Made by a program: the position numbers and the translations under genes
Notes under the pieces: generated by a model
The model's input: the letters and a program-made list of their open reading frames with translations, nothing else
Told to the model about the DNA's origin: nothing
The model's database searches: none
Origin: an uncultured bacterium
GTDB taxonomy: Bacteria; Cyanobacteriota; Vampirovibrionia; Gastranaerophilales; Gastranaerophilaceae
Reading direction: 5' to 3'
DNA: 10,939 nt
NCBI GenBank assembly: GCA_949286405.1
Contig: CASECH010000008.1
Location: 1 to 10,939 of the forward strand
Shown: one piece after another, positions 5,830 through 10,939 of the stretch
Layout of the letters: each line of letters starts with the position of its first letter
Numbering within the stretch: the stretch's first letter is position 1

Positions 5830-7098
5830 ATGCTTTGGTATTTATTAAATTTCAGCATCATTATAGTATTTATAGTACTATTCTTAATTACAAGAAGAAC
5901 TAACAAAAGATGGTCCAAAATTAACGACTACTTGGGTCAGGTTACAAATACGGTAAACTCTGTAAGATATGGAAATTTATCAACAAAAATTGATGAAATT
6001 AACCACCCTACATACCAAAACGTAACAGAAAGTATTAACCGAATGGTAGAAACTCTTAATGACAGAGAAAAAATGATTATTGAATACCAAGGTGAATTGA
6101 TGCGTCAAAACAAATTATTGGAATCTGTAATTAATTCTCTTTCAGATGGCATATTAATTATTAACGACAAATACAACATCCTCAGAGCAACACCTAAAAT
6201 TATTGACTGGTTTGGTACAAAAGGAAAAGAAATTATTGGACAGAATATATTTGAATTTATACAGCTAAGTGAAGATATCAGCATAGATAAATTAAAAGGA
6301 CAGGATGTGTTTGTAAAACATACTCCTACACACAACTTTGTTATCAGCTCTAAAAAACTTTCACTTGAAGAGAAAAAAAGGTACGTAATTCTTATAAAAG
6401 ACGTAACAAATGAAAGAGAAATAGAAACCTTAAAAGAGGATTTTGTAGCCACACTTACTCATGATTTAAAAGTTCCAATAGTTGCGGAAGCTAATATTAT
6501 AAACTTCCTTCTCGACGGTAAATTTGGAGAAATTAATGATAAACAAGAATTTGCACTAAAAAGTATGAAAAACTCCAACAAAGAACTCGTAGATCTTGTA
6601 CAAATTCTACTTGAAACATATAAAATTAAGGAAACAGGTATTAAACTTTTAAAAGAAAACATTTTACTTAACGAATTTTTAACAGACATAGTAAACGAAA
6701 CACAACCTATTGCAACAAATGCAGGAATTACAATATATTTTTCACCTTCAAAAGATATCAAAGTTACAGCAGATAAATTACAATTACAAAGAGTTGTAAA
6801 AAATCTTATTTCAAATGCAATATCACATAGCAATACCAAAGACAGAATTGACATAGAAACAGGAGAAGAACCCGGATTTATCACAATATCAATTATTGAT
6901 TACGGACAAGGTATCAAGCCTGAAGAAATTAAACTTATATTTAATAAATACTATTCTGCAGCAAAAAAATTCCGTAAAATTGGGACAGGATTAGGGCTAT
7001 ATCTTTCTCAACAAATAGTTAAATCTCACGGCGGAGAAATACTTGTGGAAAGTGAAGAAAACATAAGAACAGAATTCAAAATTAAGTTACCTGTGTAG
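5830..7098 (+). CDS. Membrane-anchored PAS-type sensor histidine kinase
   Basis: It should autophosphorylate on a histidine and pass the phosphate to a response regulator. Residues 3-21 form one membrane helix, and almost nothing is outside the cell. A coiled or HAMP-like linker follows (about 22-95), then a PAS-like domain (about 96-195: LLESVINSLSDGILIINDKY ... VILIKDVTNERE). The HisKA box is FVATLTHDLKVPI with His211. HATPase motifs are NLISNA (325-330), DYGQG (357-361) and GTGLGLY (385-391). All key catalytic residues are present. Lack of a periplasmic domain suggests it senses a cytoplasmic or membrane signal. The ATG at 5830 has only a distant AAGG at 5812-5815. comF follows after 23 bases. 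No response regulator lies nearby, so it is an orphan kinase here. Confidence 0.92.
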   Translation: MLWYLLNFSIIIVFIVLFLITRRTNKRWSKINDYLGQVTNTVNSVRYGNLSTKIDEINHPTYQNVTESINRMVETLNDREKMIIEYQGELMRQNKLLESVINSLSDGILIINDKYNILRATPKIIDWFGTKGKEIIGQNIFEFIQLSEDISIDKLKGQDVFVKHTPTHNFVISSKKLSLEEKKRYVILIKDVTNEREIETLKEDFVATLTHDLKVPIVAEANIINFLLDGKFGEINDKQEFALKSMKNSNKELVDLVQILLETYKIKETGIKLLKENILLNEFLTDIVNETQPIATNAGITIYFSPSKDIKVTADKLQLQRVVKNLISNAISHSNTKDRIDIETGEEPGFITISIIDYGQGIKPEEIKLIFNKYYSAAKKFRKIGTGLGLYLSQQIVKSHGGEILVESEENIRTEFKIKLPV

Positions 7099-7109
7099 TT
7101 ATATTGTTG

Positions 7110-7124
7110 TATAATGAGAATATG
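7110..7124 (+). promoter_or_regulatory. Possible leaderless start upstream of comF
   Basis: A perfect TATAAT (7110-7115) lies six bases before the comF ATG (7122), so a transcript from it would start at or next to the ATG. The -35 (TTACCT, 7087-7092, 17-base spacing) is weak. No Shine-Dalgarno sequence is visible. comF may also be read from the kinase transcript. Confidence 0.4.
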
Positions 7125-7769
7125 TTACAAAGTCTAATTAATCTTTTGGATTTTATATACAAGAAAAAATGCTACTTTTGCAGAAAATCAAAAGAATCTG
7201 TAAGAATGTGTTCAAAATGCTATGAGCAAATGGAACACTTACCTGTTAAAGTTAATAGGATTATAGATGGACAAAAAGTATACTGTGCAGGGATATACAA
7301 TAAAAATTTACAAAAACTTATAAGAGGTCTTAAATATCATAAGCAAAAAGATTTAGCATACTACCAAGCTAAATTCATGTATGAATATTGGCAAAATATT
7401 TGTAATGAACAAGATTTTGAAGTAGTTCCTGTACCAATTTATCCTAAAAAAGAGAAACAGAGAAAATACAATCATATGAAACTGGTTGCAGATGAGTTTT
7501 GCAAACTTAGTGGAAATAGACCAAACTATGAATTAATAAAAAGAATCAAAGATACTAAACCCCAGTACAAATTATCCAAAAAAGAAAGAGCAAATAATCT
7601 TGCAAACGCTTTTCAAGCTGACTTTTCAAAAAAAGGCTCAGGAAAAATATTAATTATTGACGATATTTGTACTACAGGATCAACTTTTGAAGAAATGATT
7701 AAAGTACTAAAGAAGTGCGGAATTCAAGATATTACATGCCTAGCGACTACAACCCCATTTGAGGAATAA
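7122..7769 (+). CDS. comF: ComF family phosphoribosyltransferase-like protein
   Basis: ComF proteins are needed for DNA uptake in natural transformation in several bacteria, probably acting on incoming single strands with the uptake machinery. The 215-residue protein has an N-terminal zinc-finger-like CYFC...CSKC set (Cys17, 20, 30, 33) and then a type I phosphoribosyltransferase fold. VPVPIYPKK (about 102-110) and RKYNHMKLVAD are typical ComF segments. KILIIDDICTTGST (175-188) is the PRPP-binding loop. I chose the ATG at 7122 over the TTG at 7104 because MLQSLINLLDFIYKKKC matches the usual ComF start. The stop is one base from the next ATG region, so the downstream gene is probably co-transcribed. 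Other competence genes are outside the window, apart from pilus proteins on the right. Confidence 0.9.
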   Translation: MLQSLINLLDFIYKKKCYFCRKSKESVRMCSKCYEQMEHLPVKVNRIIDGQKVYCAGIYNKNLQKLIRGLKYHKQKDLAYYQAKFMYEYWQNICNEQDFEVVPVPIYPKKEKQRKYNHMKLVADEFCKLSGNRPNYELIKRIKDTKPQYKLSKKERANNLANAFQADFSKKGSGKILIIDDICTTGSTFEEMIKVLKKCGIQDITCLATTTPFEE

Positions 7770-7770
7770 A

Positions 7771-8085
7771 ATGATACTAAAAGAATTTTCAAAATACCTA
7801 CAAGAAAAAAATGAAGATTTAATTAATAACAAAACTACCACAACAAAACTCCTTTGTGAATGGATTAGACTTGTTATCAACAAAAACCCTAAGAATCACG
7901 TTGACAAAATTGTCCACAAAGAAATTATGCTTGCAGAAAATAAAGTAGGAGATTTTTTTATCGTAGGTAAATCCGAAAGTGGACGAACACTTGTTAATGC
8001 TTTGTACAACTTTGCATTGAGCTATGAACATTATATAATGAGCAAATGGCTGATAGATAAAAAACCACTTGATTTTGAGAAATAG
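7771..8085 (+). CDS. Unrecognised 104-residue protein co-transcribed with comF
   Basis: It starts one base after the comF stop codon, with GAGG (7761-7764) six bases before the ATG; the ribosome binding site lies inside the end of comF, which suggests coupling. A TTG at 7759 would add four residues and is less likely. The protein looks mainly helical (ILKEFSKYLQEKNEDL, TTTKLLCEWIRLVI, RTLVNALYNFALSYEHYIMSKWLI). It has no signal peptide, membrane segment or catalytic motif that I can name. Cys28 is its only cysteine. Function unknown. Confidence 0.72.
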   Translation: MILKEFSKYLQEKNEDLINNKTTTTKLLCEWIRLVINKNPKNHVDKIVHKEIMLAENKVGDFFIVGKSESGRTLVNALYNFALSYEHYIMSKWLIDKKPLDFEK

Positions 8086-8127
8086 TTAAAACAATAAAAA
8101 ACTAGACAAAATAACTTTACTAAAGAT

Positions 8128-8160
8128 AATTGCCCTGTTGGTCAATTCATATTTTATTTT
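8128..8160 (+). terminator. Weak possible terminator after the 104-residue protein gene
   Basis: AATTG (8128-8132) pairs with CAATT (8143-8147), with two inner C-G pairs across one mismatch. A T-rich tract (8151-8160) follows a few bases later. The stem is short and AT-rich, so termination may be partial and the radical SAM gene could be read through. Confidence 0.3.
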
Positions 8161-8165
8161 TAATT

Positions 8166-8194
8166 CATAAAATAATTATGATAAAAATTTTATG
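8166..8194. repeat. AT-rich inverted repeat before the radical SAM gene
   Basis: CATAAAAT (8166-8173) and ATTTTATG (8187-8194) are perfect 8-bp arms with a 13-base loop. The right arm ends directly before the AAGGAG ribosome binding site (8195-8200). It could be a weak operator or a leader hairpin, but such repeats arise easily in AT-rich DNA. Confidence 0.3.
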
Positions 8195-8207
8195 AAGGAG
8201 AGTAATA

Positions 8208-9065
8208 ATGAGTAATTTGTGCCAACCAGTCGTATGTGAACTCAAAGAACTAAATAATTTATTTATAGAATTAACAGAAAAAAACTGTAACCAACGATGC
8301 AGACATTGCTATATTGATTTCCCTTTGAATAAAAATGTTAAAGATTTCATATCAATTGATTCCGTCAAACAAGCATTAAATGATACAAAACAAGAGAATA
8401 TTAAATGCATATACCTTACAGGGGCTGAACCAATGACACACCCTGATTTTAACAGCATTTTAAGATTATGTCTCAAAAGATGTAGCGTTTGCATATGTAC
8501 AAATGCAACTTTTATAAATGAAAAAAAAGCCAGATTTTTAAAAAGAGTAGAAGACGAAAGCAACTACGAAATAATATTTAAACTTAGTATAGACCACTAT
8601 GATGAAATAAAAAATGACGACCTACGTGGCAGAGGTTCATACAGACAAGTACTCCATGCAATTAAAAGCCTTGTAAAATATGGTTTTAATCCAATACTTA
8701 ACATAACTAACTATTATCAAGAAGATGAAAAGGTAATTATTGAACAATTAAAAAATATTTGCCAAAAACTGGGATTCAACGCAAGTCAAAGAAATTTTGC
8801 AGTAAATAAATACCATGACAAAAACAATGAAACTTTCGATTTTAAAGATGTTAACTCCGACATTGATTGTGAATATGGCAGAATACTAACAACTAAAGGC
8901 ATATACACATGTCCATTCCTTGCAAATGATCACAGGGGCAGATGCGGCTCATATTTCAGAGATTATTCTCATAAAAACGTACTTGAAACAAGCTTCTGCT
9001 CAACTTGCATCGCCAACAATAAAAGTATTTTCGGAATCAATTACAAACTATTTGAAAACCAATAA
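8208..9065 (+). CDS. Radical SAM enzyme with extra C-terminal cysteines, substrate unknown
   Basis: Radical SAM enzymes use a [4Fe-4S] cluster to split S-adenosylmethionine and start radical chemistry. This 285-residue protein has the cluster motif C27-NQR-C31-RH-C34 in a typical setting (LFIELTEKNCNQRCRHCYI), then TGAEP at 71-75 in place of the usual GGEP. C-terminal cysteines at 221, 235, 246, 264 and 267 (CEYG...YTCPFLAN...RCGS...FCSTC) could bind a second iron-sulfur cluster, as in SPASM or twitch domains. The spacing is not the standard SPASM pattern. The ATG is set by AAGGAG seven bases upstream. The gene seems to stand alone: no small precursor peptide is seen next to it. Its stop is 3 bases from the convergent pilO-like stop. 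Confidence 0.87.
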   Translation: MSNLCQPVVCELKELNNLFIELTEKNCNQRCRHCYIDFPLNKNVKDFISIDSVKQALNDTKQENIKCIYLTGAEPMTHPDFNSILRLCLKRCSVCICTNATFINEKKARFLKRVEDESNYEIIFKLSIDHYDEIKNDDLRGRGSYRQVLHAIKSLVKYGFNPILNITNYYQEDEKVIIEQLKNICQKLGFNASQRNFAVNKYHDKNNETFDFKDVNSDIDCEYGRILTTKGIYTCPFLANDHRGRCGSYFRDYSHKNVLETSFCSTCIANNKSIFGINYKLFENQ

Positions 9066-9068
9066 TTA

Positions 9069-9785
9069 CTATTGCGGAGCCAACTCAGGAGATACAGCAC
9101 CTTCCGTTTGTACTGCAGGAGCCTCAGGAGAATTATTCTGTGCTTCAGAAGGCTGAGCCTGTTGAGGTTCTGCTGGAGGCTGCGAAGCCTCTTGTGCTAT
9201 CGGAGAACCAGCCTTTTGAGCATATAGTTTAAGTTGTAAATTTATCAATAAAATTCTTTTGTTCTTTTCATAAGGGAGAATTTCTACTTTAGATATTTCC
9301 AGAAAATGCTCATGCTTATACAAATCTCTTAAAAACTTTTCAAAATTAGCATAGTTAGCTATCATTTCCGCATCAATACGACAAGCGCTATATTTATGTC
9401 CTGCATTTTTTACAAAATTATCATCTTGAGGATCATATTCATATTTTACAGAACGAGCTTTAATTTTATTCTCTCTCAATAATTGAAGAATTTCTCCAAA
9501 CTCATCAGACATTACAGCTTCTGTATCCAAACCAGTATCAATAGGTTTGAAAAATGCTTTTAAAACATTATTTTCTTCTTTACTTTTACGCTCATACTCA
9601 GCCTTTAGAGCTGTCAGCTTATTTTCACTTTCTGCCAAAACATCCAATTGAGTTTTATATTCTGTCTGGATATTAGATATATTTTGTACTACAGGAACAA
9701 CTTTAGAAATTATATAAGCAACCAGCAAAATAGCAATGAAAATTATACCAAATGCTACCTTAAATTTCTTTAAATATATATCCAT
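9069..9785 (-). CDS. PilO-like type IV pilus inner-membrane protein
   Basis: PilO with PilN forms the inner-membrane alignment complex that links the cytoplasmic pilus motor to the outer parts. This 238-residue protein fits by layout and position rather than strong motifs. A membrane helix lies at about 9-28. A coiled coil follows (about 36-72), then a small alpha/beta domain (about 95-190) with the DxEMIANYANFEKFLRDL segment usual for PilO. The last 48 residues are rich in Ala, Pro, Gln and Glu and look disordered, which is an unusual extension. GAGAGGA precedes the ATG. It follows the PilN-like gene after 38 bases on the same strand, as in pilMNO operons. GspM of type II secretion is the main alternative. 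Confidence 0.72.
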   Translation of the reverse strand: MDIYLKKFKVAFGIIFIAILLVAYIISKVVPVVQNISNIQTEYKTQLDVLAESENKLTALKAEYERKSKEENNVLKAFFKPIDTGLDTEAVMSDEFGEILQLLRENKIKARSVKYEYDPQDDNFVKNAGHKYSACRIDAEMIANYANFEKFLRDLYKHEHFLEISKVEILPYEKNKRILLINLQLKLYAQKAGSPIAQEASQPPAEPQQAQPSEAQNNSPEAPAVQTEGAVSPELAPQ

Positions 9786-9823
9786 TTAATAATCCTCTCT
9801 TTAAAATTCTTAATCAATCACCA

Positions 9824-10939
9824 CTATTGCTTATTTCCATCCGCTGGATTTTGGTTTTGTTGATTTTGCTGATTTTGATCATTTGCCTGAGGAGTGTTTA
9901 ATTCTCCAGCAGACATATTAGTAATTTCAAATTCATAATTTACTGGACCTCCATGATTTAAAATTACAGCATCATCTACAGAATCTGTTTTCATTTGCAA
10001 TTTATGTATCCTTAATTTCGTATCAATTAAAGAATCTTTCATATTCTTAAAGAAAGAATATACATCTTCTACATTTTCTGCTTCACCTTTAATATCAATT
10101 TTACCATCATCCTTAGCTACAAAGTAAGTTGCCCACAACTTTTTAGGAACTGACTGCCCTATTGCAGAATAAGACATTAATTTTATTCTGTTATTACCTA
10201 ACACTTTTTTAATTTCTGCATTTGCATCAAAATTATTTGACTTATTTTGAAGATCTTCCAAGCGTTTTATTTCAGCATTTACAGAATCTATACGTCCTTT
10301 TAAATCATCCAATTGAGCTTGTTTTTGCTTTTCTATCATCGGAATACCGAAAAACGCTCCAAATGCAGGTAATAATATTAATAATGCAAAAACAAGTGCC
10401 ATGTTCCTTGCAGCAATAGGAGTCAATTGAATTTCTTTACCACCGAAATTAACAGGTAAAGGAGAGTTATCATCATCCCCCGCACTTTCACTCCCTGAAG
10501 AAGCTGCAAAATTAAATTTTATCGGCATATTAATTTCATTTCCGACAGCAATACCTATTGCTTCTAACGAAATTCTTTTTGCATTATCTTCCAAAACTTC
10601 AAGACTTACAGGAACAAAGTCTTGTTTTTTAAATTGATTATTCTCCCAGAATTGAACAGTTCCATCAACTTGTAATCTATTAGCTAAAATTTCTGCACTT
10701 ACCATATCAGTCTCAGAAACTATAAAAAGAGCATTCGCAGGATAACTCATTAATGTTATCTGAGCTGAAGCATTAATTGCACTATATATCTCATCTCCTT
10801 CCAAAGAACGTATTGGAAGAGGTTCTTCATAGTAATCAACTATATTTTTACCAATCATGGAAACAATTGAATATCCGCTTTGATTGATTAACATCAAATT
10901 CCATGACATATTTTCTTTCATTAGATCAGATGCACGACC
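9824..10939 (-). CDS. PilN-like pilus protein fused to a PilM-like N-terminal part (open at window edge)
   Basis: The frame has no stop between the edge and the ATG at 10919-10921, and that ATG lacks a ribosome binding site, so the true start is probably beyond base 10939. From that ATG, residues 1-130 resemble the C-terminal part of PilM, the actin-like ATPase (INQSGYSIVSMIGKNIVDYY ... ISLEAIGIAVG). An Asn/Ser/Asp linker follows (about 138-157), then a membrane helix (about 172-194), a coiled coil (197-228) and a PilN-like domain (about 245-335). The tail (345-365) is Gln/Asn-rich. PilM and PilN are normally separate proteins, but GspL of type II secretion has this cytoplasmic-actin-fold, helix, periplasmic layout. 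The gene is upstream of, and probably co-transcribed with, the PilO-like gene. Confidence 0.75.
   Translation of the reverse strand, partial: GRASDLMKENMSWNLMLINQSGYSIVSMIGKNIVDYYEEPLPIRSLEGDEIYSAINASAQITLMSYPANALFIVSETDMVSAEILANRLQVDGTVQFWENNQFKKQDFVPVSLEVLEDNAKRISLEAIGIAVGNEINMPIKFNFAASSGSESAGDDDNSPLPVNFGGKEIQLTPIAARNMALVFALLILLPAFGAFFGIPMIEKQKQAQLDDLKGRIDSVNAEIKRLEDLQNKSNNFDANAEIKKVLGNNRIKLMSYSAIGQSVPKKLWATYFVAKDDGKIDIKGEAENVEDVYSFFKNMKDSLIDTKLRIHKLQMKTDSVDDAVILNHGGPVNYEFEITNMSAGELNTPQANDQNQQNQQNQNPADGNKQ

Noticed and set aside
6105..6884. Minus-strand open frames inside the histidine kinase gene
   Set aside because: They are antisense of a clear HisKA/HATPase coding region and match no family.
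8920..9156. Plus-strand open frame across the radical SAM and pilO-like ends
   Set aside because: It overlaps two well-supported genes in another frame, and its low-complexity end is antisense of the Pro/Gln-rich PilO tail.
1..10939. Insertion sequences, CRISPR arrays, phage genes or toxin-antitoxin pairs
   Set aside because: I saw no transposase, integrase, regularly spaced repeats or recognisable toxin genes.

Overview
The window is AT-rich bacterial chromosome with compact, mostly short-gapped genes. The best guess is a gut-type, non-photosynthetic relative of Cyanobacteria (Gastranaerophilales / Vampirovibrionia, 'Melainabacteria'). Three things point that way: a fermentative AdhE, type IV pilus assembly genes of PilM/PilN/PilO type, and a small protein opening with an 'INPIN...ITFG' segment of a kind I recall from that group. 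A low-GC Firmicute is not excluded, because no marker gene here settles taxonomy.

Layout, left to right. (1) 1-749, minus: the first 249 residues of bifunctional acetaldehyde-CoA/alcohol dehydrogenase AdhE, cut by the window edge. Its promoter carries a near-consensus Rex operator over the start of transcription. (2) 936-1640, plus: an unrecognised 234-residue protein, probably from a leaderless transcript. It faces a single-domain rhodanese (1684-2067, minus) across a shared bidirectional terminator. The rhodanese ribosome binding site lies inside a potential 12-bp hairpin. (3) 2226-2519, minus: a 97-residue protein with a strong sigma-70 promoter and an inverted repeat in its leader. (4) 2607-2948: a gene-free stretch with nested inverted repeats and two terminator hairpins. 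(5) 2949-5728, minus: a TPR-repeat protein and, translationally coupled to it, a class II-like aspartate kinase. The kinase has an internal ribosome binding site and ATG placed to make a separate beta (ACT-domain) subunit. (6) 5830-8085, plus: a membrane histidine kinase, a ComF-type phosphoribosyltransferase and a 104-residue unknown, closely packed. (7) 8208-9065, plus: a radical SAM enzyme with extra C-terminal cysteines. (8) 9069-10939, minus: PilO-like and PilN-like type IV pilus inner-membrane proteins. The PilN-like gene looks fused to a PilM-like part that runs off the right edge, giving a GspL-like layout.

Functional picture: AdhE under NADH-responsive control suggests anaerobic redox balancing. 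LysC feeds lysine/threonine/methionine and diaminopimelate synthesis, with feedback control by its ACT domains. ComF and the pilus alignment proteins are both parts of DNA-uptake or pilus machinery, so natural transformation is possible but not shown here. I found no insertion sequence, CRISPR array, tRNA or rRNA. No whole new system stands out. The observations most worth checking are the aspartate kinase internal start, the PilM-PilN fusion, the rhodanese ribosome-binding-site hairpin, the Rex operator, the leaderless-looking starts and the structured gene-free region.
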